Below, piece by piece: positions 20,933-32,125 of a stretch of DNA of 64,000 nucleotides (its first letter is position 1; each line of letters starts with the position of its first letter). Where the stretch lies: positions 289,639 to 353,638 of the forward strand of contig CH002582.1 of assembly GCA_000149265.1 (NCBI GenBank), given 5' to 3'. The DNA is from Ciona savignyi (lineage: Eukaryota; Chordata; Ascidiacea; Phlebobranchia; Cionidae). The position numbers and the translations under genes were made by a program. A model generated the notes under the pieces. The model saw nothing but the letters and a program-made list of their open reading frames with translations, was not told where the DNA came from and did no database searches.

Positions 20933-22348
20933 TAAATATTAATAAATCAAGAGTTTAATCGTGTTTAAGTTAAATTTAATAATTTATTTTAACCAGCTCG
21001 ATTCCTTTCGTTCAAAAACGGTTGTGAACTTCACATCAACAAAATTCCATCGCGATTTACATCGTTTCAAGCGGCCAAGACGCAATGTAACTCTCAGCAA
21101 GAATCGCTTGCTATCATAAAATCTAAAAAGACGCAAATCATTTTTAACCTTATCAATCAGCTTTGGCTAAGCAATGAACCGATATGGCTGGGAGGAAAAA
21201 CAACTAACTTAACTTGGCTATGGTTAGATGGAAGCATTATGGAAGGTTACAATAACTTGGTCGACCAATCCGTGCAAAATAGTGCTGGTTGTTTATCTTT
21301 AGCTCGAAATGGGAGTTGGTTTATTAAAAATTGTTTATTAAAAAAGCTTTGTAACTCATCGTCAATCTATGTAAGACGTAATCTAACCAAATCATTGTGT
21401 ATTAGTCAATGGGGCAAGTCTGTGTGCATCTTCTCCATGTGCCAACGGTGGAGTTTGTACCGAAAGCGGCTGCCACTTTCACTGCACTTGTCAGTCCAAC
21501 TTTAGTGGTTCCAAGTGCGAAATATCATCACCTGGTACTACATATTAATGTCGATACTTTGAATAGTTGCCAGTGAAATTATGTATGATGATATTATTAT
21601 GATAGATTTGATGATAGATAGTATTATGATTCATATAAACAACCGGTAATTCCCACAACTAAAGTTACAAAAGTTTTTTAATGTGTCAAATATTATTAAT
21701 GGTGATGTTCCACCTTTACATATCTACTAACCCACTCTTAAATTACAGCAGGAACAAAACACTTGAAGTACATCATCCCGCCAATATGCATCATTCTTAT
21801 CGGAATGGTGGTTGCAGTGATTTGCATCATAAAGCGAAGGTTTGTTCTACTATGCTTTAGTATAAGTATTTACTAATTTGTTTGACCTATTGCAGTTTAT
21901 ATTTTATCTGCTTTAGATATGTAACGAAAGAACGAAAAATATTTTTTTAAATTAGTGTATTCCTAAACCCCTTTTATCTTTTGCTGGTCTATAAACGTGT
22001 TTTCTTTCAATATTTTATACGATCGAATAAGTTGTAGTCAGGTAACATCTGCATTAACTTACACAGCAAAGGTGGAAGAGCAATCACAGAAGATCCTGCT
22101 GTCCAATTTAATCCAGATCCAAAATCCGTTTATGAAGGTAAACAAAGACCAAACATTCCTTGGTTATAGTAGAGTAATTAGTAGACTCTTGTTATTTGGT
22201 ATCACCGACTGCCAACTCCGAAGTCTGTTTAATACACGTTTTCCAAAGCGTTTTTTATAGACTAAACGTTTTTTATAAACTCTTGTTATTTACAGAAATA
22301 CAAAGTCCACCAGTTGTAATATACGAAAACCTCGCCACTAGAAACTAA

Positions 22349-23344
22349 ATCTAATGGAAAAGCCCTACTATTAAATATATTAAACACCATTAAATATATT
22401 AAACATTTCTGCCCGAGTACTTTGATATTTCCGTTTGTTGTATAAATTCCTAATAAAATATATTCGTCAGTTGTAATTTTTGTTTTTTTTACACCGCCGT
22501 TAAATTGTTTTAATGAACATTAAAACCAGAATGATTTGTTTGATTTAGTTAAAAGTCACAGAAAAACTGTTCTACAGCCGTATCGTAAATTATTGTATAA
22601 AAGGTTACTAGACACATGCACTGTCTAATTGTTTAACTCTACCAAATCAACCTAGTGACTATAGAAAGCGTTCAATTAATTGATCACCCTACCTCTCCAA
22701 TGCAAACTGATTTCACAGAAATGCTTGTCAATCCTGACACAAAAAGCCTTACAGTTTTTTACAACGTAAAATATAAACTCCGATTTGCAACGTAAAGTCA
22801 GATTGCCTAGAAATTTTGCTAGAATTTGAGATGGTGATGAAGTTTCATTGTGATTCCTTAACTCCCTATGTTAGATGTCGGGACGCCATGCCATACATTT
22901 CACAATCATGATTTGAGAACAAAATCTTATTTTTGGGGTATTTCTCTGGGTAATTTATTTTCTAAGTGTTAAATCAGTGGCTAATGCACCTCCATTCCAC
23001 TAAATCTGATTAAAAATTTGGCAGCAGTTCAATCGCTATGCCCAAAAAAGCTATTTTTTTAGAAAAAATACCCTTTTGGTTTTTAACGTCCCAGGGGAAT
23101 TACCCTGGATTTTTTATTAAAAATTAGCTTTATATCTTGCTTAAAAGGCGATACAGTAGAGTGCTACTAATGAAATTATTTAGCTGAAAAACACCGAATG
23201 TTAACAGCTGTGTATACGACGTTTTCATCTTTAAGAACAGTGGAACGATGCACCGGTTTGATTTTCAAATTCTTTTTTTTGACAGGATAAGTAAAGTCCT
23301 GAAAAAAGAACACATGTGCATTTATGATAGAGAGAATAGCATTT
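22349..23344. repeat. duplicated 3' flank of the lectin copies
   Basis: No gene is seen. The block matches 26253-26850 after copy B and 33280-34270 after copy C almost base for base, with landmarks ACCAAATCAACCTAGTGACT and AGATGTCGGGACGCCATGCC. At 23344 it joins directly to the 5' flank of copy B, marking the duplication boundary. Confidence 0.75.
22452..22457 (+). terminator. polyadenylation signal AATAAA, copy A
   Basis: AATAAA lies about 100 bases past the stop of copy A. The same site is kept in copies B and C. Confidence 0.6.
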
Positions 23345-23639
23345 TTCATTGTGTTTCTTAAAAAGTGTCCGACAAATTCTCACAGAGAGGCTAATATACA
23401 AACAAACGACTGGTGAGCGCAGCAGAATCGTATGCAAACAACAAACATAGCATTTTCTTCTGGTTGTATTAATGTTTGTAACCGGAAATTGTGGATTGTT
23501 GTACGTCACACAAGGGCACAGTCATGAGGTCCTAATGCCATTACTAACTCAGGAAATAACATGAGATCACTTAAATTAATACGGAAGTTGCATAGCTCTG
23601 GTAGGCAGTGCAGGGAATTTAATGCAGAAGATTTAGAAA
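23345..23639 (+). promoter_or_regulatory. conserved 5' flank of lectin copy B
   Basis: Nearly identical to the flank of copy A, including ACCGGAAATTGTGG at 23481-23494, GTACGTCAC and the TTTAATGCAG acceptor-like site. Confidence 0.5.
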
Positions 23640-26252
23640 ATGGGAAGGCAACCTGTTATAGCAATCGTCGTATTTATTTTGTGCATTTTGCAACAAGCTA
23701 AGAGCAAAAGTAAGTGATGCAGAAAAAAATCGATTAAATTTGTGTTTACTTTTCACATTCCACATTTAATTATTTAAGGTATTGTCTACAATGGAAGTCA
23801 GTTAACCTTCGTCACATCGAGAAAAACATTTGATGCAGCTCGAACCCACTGTCAATCATTACTCGGTGATTTGGTTATTATCAGAGAGAGTCAGTTGCAA
23901 AATGTAATTAAACCCAACTTGGATTCATCGATTATTTGGAAGGCGTGGGAAGATCCATGGTTCGTCGGTTACTGGATCGGTGGTTCGCGAGCATCAGGTA
24001 AACACGAGTTGATCTTTGTAATTTCTTTTTTTACAATAAGACTAATTTGAAGCTGGGCACATTCTTTTTATATGAATATAAATCAAATTGATGTCACCCC
24101 GGTATATAAGCCCCACCCACCTCCATCACCCCCATGATGTCAACCCGGTACATGACCACCGATACCCCCACCCACCCACCTGCAGTTTTGATAAAACGTA
24201 CCATTTAACACAATGATAAGAAGCTATTTAACACAATGATAAGAAGCTAGCCTTTGTTTTCAGGAGAAACCGAGTGGAAATGGTGGGATGGAACACGATT
24301 ATGTTACTACACATTTTGTATTGCTTGTTTCTGCAAGCAAAAACGAATGGGTCCCTGAGTTAATGAGCCAAACTTGTGTACCATGTTTGGTTGATAGATT
24401 ATATAGTCTCGTTAGATTCGTTCATGGCTTGGACGTGCTATATAACATTGTTAAATGATTTAACCCGATTGAAACACTTTTGTTTCTGTAAGCAATAAAT
24501 TTAAGAAAAAGTTTGCCTTAAAATTATTAGCAGGTACGCCTGCGTATATTGGACGAAATTGTGAAACAGGCATGTATAGTATATGGGCGATCACTTGGTT
24601 TAGAATTACAACTTTATTTTAAATGCCACATTCAGAAAAATAATCCTACATTTAAGCATCCTGGGTCAATGCTATATCAATTTGACAACTTGATTCGAAT
24701 TTTTATAATTAAAATAAACTGACATAAGTAATGACGTGTGTGTTAGTTTGCATAGTTTATCATCAAGCTTGTTCTTGAATTGTCCACATGACGCCCTAAT
24801 ACTACAATCTCATACTGACATATAAATATAAATAAATCAAGAGTTAGTTAAATTTACTACTTTGTTTTAACTAGCTCGATTCCTTTCGATCGATAACGGT
24901 TGTGAACTTCACATCAACAAAATCTCATCGCAATTTACATCGTTTCAAGCGGCCAAGACGCAATGCAACTCTCTGCAAGCATCGCTTGCTATCGTAAAAT
25001 CTAAAGAGACGCAAATCATTTTTAACGTTATCAATCAGCTTTGGCTAAGCAATGAACCGATATGGCTGGGAGGAAAACCAACTAACTCAACTTGGCTATG
25101 GTTAGATGGTAGCATTATAGATGGTTACAATAACTTGGTCGACCAATCCGTGCAAAATAGTGCTGGTTGTTTATCTTTAGCTCGAAATGGGAGTTGGTTT
25201 ATTAAAAATTGTTCTACGAGGATCGGATATGCTTGTGAGAGACGCGGCAAGCTTTGTAACTTACAGTCAATCTATGTAAGACGTAATCTAACCAAATCAT
25301 TGTGTTTTAGTCAATGGAACAAGTTTGTGTGCATCTTCTCCATGTGCCAACGGTGGAATTTGTACCGAAAGCGGCTGCCACTTTCACTGCACTTGCCAGC
25401 CCAACTTCAGTGGTTCCAAGTGCGAAATATCATCACCTGGTACTACATATTACTGTCGATACTATGAATAGTTGCCAGTGAAATTGTGTATGATGATATT
25501 ATTATGATAGATTTGATGATAGATAGTATTATGATGCATATAAACAACCGGTAATTCCCACAACTAAAGTTACTGATGTTTTTAAATGTGTCAAATATTA
25601 TTAATGGTGATGTTCCACCTTTACATATCTACTAACCCACTCTTAAATTACAGCAGGAACAAAACACTTGAAGTACATCATCCCGCCAATTTGCATCATT
25701 CTTATCGGAATGGTGGTTGCAGTGATTTGCATCATAAAGCGAAGGTTTGTTCTACTATGCTTTAGTATTAGTATTTACTAATTTGTTTGACCTATTGCAG
25801 TTTATATTTTATCTGCTTTAATTATGTAACGAAAGAACGAAAAATATTTTTTTAAATTAGTGTATTCATAAACCCCTTTTATCTTTTGCTGGTCTATAAA
25901 CGTGTTTTCTTTCAATATTTTATACGATCGAATAAGTTGTAGTCAGGTAAAATCTGCATTAACTTACACAGCAAAGGTGGAAGAGAAATCATAGAAGATC
26001 CTGCTGTCCAATTTAATCCGGATCCAAAATCCGTTTATGAAGGTAAACAAAGAACAAACATTCCTTGGTTATAGTAGAGTAATTAGTAGACTTTTGTTAT
26101 TTGGTATCACCGACTGTCAACACCGAACTATGGTTAATACACGTTTTCCAAAGCGTTTTTTATAGACTAAACGTTTTTATAAACTCTTGTTATTTACAGA
26201 AATACAAAGTCCACCAGTTGTAGTATACGAAAACCTCGCCATTAGAAACTAA
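23640..26252 (+). pseudogene. C-type lectin/EGF ITIM-type receptor, copy B (deletion through CTLD 1)
   Basis: Exons: 23640-23709 (signal peptide), 23779-23997 (CTLD 1 first half), 24264-24300 (stump of the second half), 24875-25246 (CTLD 2), 25311-25439 (EGF), 25654-25744 (transmembrane), 25972-26042 and 26200-26252 (tail with VVYENLA). The second CTLD 1 exon stops after GGAACACGATTA and continues straight into TGTTACTACACATTTTG, an intron sequence found at 30377 in copy C. About 0.63 kb is deleted, removing the EPN region and the first EGF. A decayed EGF stump remains at 24530-24572. CTLD 2 is complete (WLWLDG...IGYACERRG), but its donor is GC (GACGCG|GCAAGC) where D and E have GT. Skipping the stump would keep phase 1, so a shorter receptor is conceivable. 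Confidence 0.8.
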
Positions 26253-26336
26253 ATCTAATGGAAAAGCCCTACTATTAAATATATTAAACATTTCTGCCCG
26301 AGTAGTTTGATATTTTCGTTTGTTGTATAAATTCCT

Positions 26337-26342
26337 AATAAA
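26337..26342 (+). terminator. polyadenylation signal AATAAA, copy B
   Basis: AATAAA lies 85 bases past the copy B stop, at the site conserved with A and C. Confidence 0.6.
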
Positions 26343-26849
26343 ATATATTCGTCAGTTGTAATTTTTGTTTTTTTACACCGCCGTTAAATTGTTTTAATGA
26401 ACATTAAAACCAGAATGATTTGTTTGATTTAGTTAAAAGTCACAGAAAAACTGTTCTACAGCCGTATCGTAAATTATTGTATAAAAGGTTACTAGACACA
26501 TGCACTGTCTAATTGTTTAACTCTACCAAATCCAACCTAGTGACTATAGAAAGCGTTCAATTAATTGATCACCCTACCTCTCCAATGCAAACTGATTTCA
26601 CAGAAGTGCTTGTCAATCCTGACACAAAAAGCCTTACAGTTTTTTACAACGTAAAATATAAACTCCGATTTGCAACGTAAAGTCAGATTGCCTAGAAATT
26701 TTGCTAGAATTTGAGATGGTGATGAAGTTTCATTGTGATTCCTTAACTCCCTATGTTAGATGTCGGGACGCCATGCCATACATTTCACAATCATGATTTG
26801 AGAACAAAATCTTATTTTTGGGGTATTTCTCTGGGTAATTTATTTTCTG

Positions 26850-26995
26850 AAGAGTGTGCGACCCAAGCTTGGTTTAACAGATAGTATTAAGAGAAAGAAG
26901 TTGCCACCAAAGTATGTACTGCAAGTTCAAGATTCGCCGTTGGAATCTCGAAGAAAGAATTCAACTAGAAACTTGGTTGCAAGAGTTAGTGGAAG
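26850..26995 (+). pseudogene. remnant of an unrecognised basic-protein reading frame
   Basis: The sequence reads SVRPKLGLTDSIKRKKLPPK and then VQDSPLESRR. It corresponds to the minus-strand frame at 45993-46265, which reads SVRPKLDF and VQDSPLEFRR but is about 30 residues longer between them. The two differ by indels, so at least one is decayed. It may be a fragment of a mobile element or of a lost exon. Confidence 0.35.
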
Positions 26996-26997
26996 TC

Positions 26998-27092
26998 ATT
27001 GGTTGGTCGGCGGGCGCAAGGTGATCTGACAATTGCCCATATGGTAACCCCCTTGATTTTCCCATTCGTGGGGATAAACATGAATATCGTAT
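26998..27092 (+). repeat. SINE-1 3' part
   Basis: GGCGCAAGGTGATCTGACAA and the GGGGATAAACATGAATATC tail are present; the tRNA-like head is absent. Confidence 0.55.
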
Positions 27093-27306
27093 TCTATCCT
27101 AATGTATGGTCGATTTATACCTCAAGATTACGATTATGCAAAATCTGTATGACATTTCACAGGTTTGCAAACAGGAGGAACACACCGACACAAGTTTCAC
27201 CTCTCAGGACACCGTCTCATAAATATGTTAGTAGCGCTTGCGATAATTTGCCATTTGCCCCCCTATACGTCCATACAGCAAGCAACTAAGTAAATCAGGC
27301 GCGTCT

Positions 27307-27627
27307 ATGTTTAATTCATGTCTGTCGTGTAAAGTTAACGTTCCGTTTAAATTATGTTTTCGTTGCTACTTGGGCGTACATGGTCGTCGGCAAGTTCGAA
27401 AGTTAAATAATCGTAAGCGTGAATGCTTCAATAGATGTTTTTTAAAACATATGCTGTCGAAATCCGCTCCTCCCAGGTCGCAATGTTCAGTAAATGAAAG
27501 TGAGGAATGTTCAATTCTTTCTCCAATGGATCCTGTTAAGTCATTATTTAATTCAAAAAAATGTTCCTCTAATTTGAATGACACTATTGTAAAAGTGTGT
27601 TTATCAATATTTTTCTGTAAGTTTTAA
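27307..27627 (+). other. cysteine-rich open reading frame of unknown function
   Basis: The 106-residue frame begins MFNSCLSCKVNVPFKLCFRC and so has a C-x2-C...C-x2-C pattern suggestive of a zinc-binding knuckle, followed by a basic stretch. The matching block upstream of copy A (near 15740-16200) carries the same DNA with the frame broken. No splice context or family is recognised; a retroelement remnant is possible. Confidence 0.3.
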
Positions 27628-28104
27628 TGGCGTAAAGGTGTATTTCGGTTGAGATCTTAATTTGGAAATGTACTGCATCCCGTAATTGGCAGGAATTTCT
27701 TACAGTGTTTTGGTTTTAAAACATATCTAGACCATGTTGTCCAAAAAATGACCAAGTTTTATTGCTTTTCCATTACTCCTTCTGGTAGATGTCTATATAC
27801 TAGGTGTATAAATACTAATTGTAGTTATAGTCCCTTTAGCATGAATATAAGGCATACAAAATGTGTTTTACAAATAGTGGTAGTTAAACTCGTTGTTGAC
27901 ACTTTCTATTATTAACTTAAACTTAAGGTTAGTAAAGGATATGATTGTGTATCTACCGTGATATTTAAACGCCAGATTAACTTCTGGTCACAACATCTAT
28001 TCCAGTCTGCTGTACACGATGTGGACATCATCACAGATTTGGTGAGTCCAATAACGTGCTGATTTTGAGAAACTTTCTTTTACTTTCAATTTTCTTTTAA
28101 TACC

Positions 28105-28352
28105 GGGCTCAGTTTCGTACCCATAATGGTTACGTTGCTAAAACCGTTTTTTATAGTAGTCGGTAAATGTATCGGTCGCATTAACCATTCGGTCACACGA
28201 CCGTACAAATTCTAAGCAACATTATTATTATTTTTTTTTTTTTACTGAGCTAAGTTTCGAACCCATGATGGGCTCGTCACTAGGACCGTTTTTTCGTATA
28301 GTAGTCGGTAAATGTATCGGTCGCGTTAACCATTTGACCGCACGACCGTACA
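28105..28352 (-). repeat. two SINE-2 copies in a row
   Basis: Copies lie at about 28105-28207 and 28247-28352, each with a TTTCG(A/T)ACCCAT B box and TTAACCATTCGGTCACACG A box on the minus strand. They match the cluster at 17040-17384 by segmental duplication. Confidence 0.65.
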
Positions 28353-28489
28353 AATTCTGAGCAACATCCGTCAAGTACTTCGGCTCAGGACGCGGCCCGC
28401 TATTTAACGGTTGGTTTTGAAACCAGCAGCATTGAGCCTACAGTCCGACGCCGCCATTTTGCTGAATTCTTACGTCTCAAAACAAATAA

Positions 28490-28836
28490 CGTCACAAATT
28501 CGTCACAGGTAATTGAACATATAACACTTTAAAAAAGTTTAGCATCCGAAACTTTTAAAAAAGTGTCCGACAAATTGCCACAGGGAAGCTAATATACAAA
28601 CAAACGACTAGTGAGCGTAGCAGAATCGTATACAGACAACAAACATAGCATTTTCTTCTGGTTGTATTAATGTTGTAACCGGAAATTGTGGATTGTTGTA
28701 CGTCACACAAGGGCACAGTCATGAGGTCCTAAAGCCATTACTAAATCAGGAAATAACATGAGGTCACTTAAATTAACACGGAAGTTGCATAGCTCTGGTA
28801 GGCAGTGCAGGGAATTTAATGCAGAAGATTTAAAAA
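28490..28836 (+). promoter_or_regulatory. conserved 5' flank of lectin copy C
   Basis: It matches the flanks of A and B, with ACCGGAAATTGTGG at 28678-28691 and GTACGTCAC shortly after. Confidence 0.5.
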
Positions 28837-31198
28837 ATGGGAAGGCAACCTATTACAGCAATCGTCGTATTTATTTTATGCATTTTGCAACAAGCTAAGA
28901 GCAAAAGTAAGTGATGCAGAAAAAAATCGAATAAATTTGTGTTTACTATTCACATTCCACATTTAATTATTTAAGGTATTGTCTACAATGGGAGTCAGTT
29001 AACCTTCGTCACATCGAAAAAAACATTTGATGCAGCTCGAACACACTGCCAATCAGTACTCGGTGATTTGGTTATTATCAGAGACAGTCAGTTGCAAAAT
29101 GCAATTAAACCGAACTTGGATTCAACGATTAGTTGGAATACGTGGGGAGATCCATGGTTGGTCGGTTACTGGATCGGTGGTTCGCGAGCATCAGGTAAAC
29201 ACGAGTTGATCCAATTTATTTTCTTACGATAAGACTAATTTGAAGCTGTGCACATTCTTTTTATATGAATATAAATAAAATTGTTCGCTGTTTTTTTAGT
29301 TGGGATTAAAACAGCAGCCTTTAACGATGTAAACAGGTTTCTTAAATAGTCAACCTATCTCTGAAATGCAAACTGACCTAACGGAAAGCTGTCGTCCGAA
29401 ATCCTGCATTGGGAAGTCTTAGATTGTTTAACAATTTACTCTGGGATCTCCAATTAAAACCGTAAAATTTTCCGCTGCTACACCTTTGTACATTATAAAC
29501 CTTTCTAACAAAACAGCCTAAAATCACCCCATGATGTCACCCCGGTTCATAAGCACCGATACCCCCACCCACCCACCCACATGCAGCTTTGATAAAACGT
29601 ACCATTTAACACAATGATAAGAAGCTAGACTACCATAATGATCGAAAAACTATTACCTTTCCATTTTGTTCTTTTAATTGGGTGCTAATGCCTTTGTTTT
29701 CAGGAGAAACCGAGTGGAAATGGTGGGATGGAACACGATTACCTCCGGCAGGAGCCACTGATGCTTACCAACACTGGATCGGTTCTGAACCGAATACCTT
29801 TAGTCCAGATAGAGCATGTGCAGCTTTGACTCCGTACAAATCTATCAATACTTTATCAAGCTATAAAGGAGGTTGGGTGGATGACGCATGCACCCGTACG
29901 AAGTATTTTGTTTGCCAAAGAGGTACGTGTTGTAAGCTCGTCATCTAGCTATATGAAAATAACAGACCATTTTTTGCTCATGAACCTGCTTGGTATTATT
30001 AAGATTTAACTTAAATTACAAAGAAAAAAAAGTCTTAAATTACAATTTTATCGGGAAATTTCAAATCAAGACATAAACTAAATACCAATACATACCTATC
30101 AGATCTATGTCTGCCCACACTCTGCCAAAATGGAGGAACATGCAACAGATTACCACTGGACTATAGCTGTTCCTGTTTGCCTGGTTACATAGGAAGAAAC
30201 TGTGAAACAGGTGCGTACCGTATAGGTTTTAGTCCGGGTTCAGTTAAGGCAGCTGTCACGGTCAACTGAAGAGCAACAACCACATGTCAATCACCACCGT
30301 TTGTAAAACATATTTTGATTGTAACCAATATGTGTATATATATATACTAGTATAGGTTCCCTAACCAAAATCACCATATGTTACTACACATTTTGTATTG
30401 CTTGTTTCTGCAAGCTAAAACGAATGGGTCCCTGAGTTAATGAGCCAAACTTGTGTACCATGTTTGGTTGATAGATTATATAGTCTCGTTAGATTCGTTC
30501 ATGGCTTGGTCATGCTATATAACATTGTTAAATGATTTAACCCGATTGAAACACTTTTGTTTCTGTAAGCAATAAATTTAAGAAAAAGTTTGCCCTAAAA
30601 TTATTAGCAGGTACGCCTCCGTATATTGGACGAAATTGTGAAACAGGCATGTATAGTATATGGGCGATCACTTGTTTTAAAAATACAACTTTATTTTAAA
30701 TGCCACATTCAGAAAAATAATCCTACATTTAAGCATCCTGGGTCAATGCTATATCAATTTGATTGAATCAATTTGACAATTTGATTCGAATTTTTATAAT
30801 TAAAATAAACTGATATAAGTAATGATGTGTGTGTTAGTTTGCATAGTTTATCATCAAGCTTGTTCTTGAATTGTCCACATGACACCCTAATACTACAATC
30901 TCATACCGACATATAAATATAAATAAATCAAGAGTTAGTTAAATTTACTACTTTGTTTTAACTAGATCGATTCCTATCGATCGATAACGGTTGTGAACTT
31001 CACATCAACAAAATCTCATCGCAATTTACATCGTTTCAAGCGGCCAAGACGCAATGTAACTCTCTACAAGCATCGCTTGCTATCATAAAATCTAAAGAGA
31101 CGCAAATCATTTTTAACGTTATCAATCAGCTTTGGCTAAGCAATGAACCGATATGGCTGGGAGGAAAACCAACTAACTCAACTTGGCTATGGTTAGAT

Positions 31199-32125
31199 CA
31201 GTGGTTCTCAAACTTTTCCAGCTCGTGGCACACTAAGAAAATTCTAAAAAATTCGCGGCACACTTGAACAAAACAAATTGAATCAAAGAATTTTATTTAG
31301 CAAATTTTAATAGGATGGGTGTGCTTGTCGTTTGGTACAAATAAGATCGCAACGAGGTTCCATTTCCCGATGGTCTAGCGGTTAAGTGCGTCGCCTTTCA
31401 ATCGAAAGGTTGCAGGTGCGAAACTGGTCGCTAGCTAGTCGGTTGTGTCCTTGGGCAAGGCACTTTACGGACATTGCCTGAACCCAGCGGATTAATGGGT
31501 TCTACCAAATGGAAGGAACGTGTCTATCATATACAACACACTGCAATAGCTCCGGTAACCCGACGATGGGCGCGAGGTGATCTGACGATTGCCCGTGTGA
31601 TAACCCCTGGGGTTTTCCCATTCACGGGGATAAACATGAATATCCTATCCTATCCATTTTTGACAAACACAAACGCATTTTGTCGTCAATTCCAACTGAG
31701 TACTCAATAAAAGTTTAAATGGGATCAAATAACTAAAGTTTGCCTATGGAATAATCTTATTAAGAAAATGGTTTCTCTCCTGTCATCTAGGTAGTTTTCG
31801 TGCTGCTTAACTCAGCGTGCAAGACAAAATGTGATGCATGTGTTAAAATTATATTAATACACCACATTAAACAATGAATTGTGCTTATGACATAACAATC
31901 ACCATTAATTTATCGCTACCCATAGCAATACTGTCTACTCTACTTGCTACTAAAGTAGGGAAAATACATTTCTGTGCATTAAAGTCGCGTATGCCCAGAT
32001 TTGCCCATTCGTAACACAAAGAGGTTTCCTACATAATTTTGCAAAATTCCAAAAAGTTTCGCGGCACACCTGAGAATCTCAAACGGCACACTAGTGTGCC
32101 GCGGCACACAGTTTGAGAAACACTG
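31199..32125. mobile_element. non-autonomous hAT-type element inside the CTLD 2 exon of copy C
   Basis: Terminal inverted repeats are CAGTGGTTCTCAAACTTTT on the left and, reverse-complemented, CAGTGTTTCTCAAACTGTG on the right. Both are followed by GTGGCACAC-like subterminal repeats. The flanks are an exact 8-bp duplication GGTTAGAT (31191-31198 and 32126-32133), the hAT hallmark, and the uninterrupted site is visible in copies A and B. The element has no transposase frame and carries a SINE-1 at 31362-31655. The near-perfect ends suggest a recent insertion. Confidence 0.9.
31362..31655 (+). repeat. SINE-1, best full-length copy, nested in the hAT-type element
   Basis: A box TGGTCTAGCGGTTAAGTGCG and B box AGGTTGCAGGTGCGAAACTG start a 294-bp unit that ends in TATCCTATCCTATCC. 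CCATTT lies at both ends and may be the target duplication. This copy is a good reference for the family. Confidence 0.85.

Larger units (their letters stand above)
17871..22348 (+). pseudogene. C-type lectin/EGF ITIM-type receptor, copy A (CTLD 2 end lost)
   Basis: Exons: 17871-17940 (signal peptide MGRQPITAIVVFILCILQQA), 18010-18228 and 19019-19237 (CTLD 1), 19408-19515 and 19961-20068 (two EGFs), 20997-about 21340 (CTLD 2), 21406-21534 (EGF), 21749-21839 (transmembrane, IIPPICIILIGMVVAVICII), 22067-22137 and 22296-22348 (tail). All are phase-1 modules until the transmembrane exon. CTLD 1 keeps EPN in WIGSEPN and a WVDD in place of WND. The tail ends VVIYENLATRN, an ITIM consensus (V-x-Y-x-x-L). 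CTLD 2 is broken: after WFIKNC the last 35 or so bases, including the final CTLD cysteine and the splice donor, are replaced by TATTAAAA. Reading through shifts the EGF out of frame. It is probably a pseudogene unless an unseen splice rescues it. A gap lies between the EGF exons. Confidence 0.85.

Noticed and set aside
21239..21505. Open frame continuing from CTLD 2 into the EGF exon region
   Set aside because: It reads the EGF exon in a frame without the EGF cysteine pattern; the true EGF frame needs splicing.
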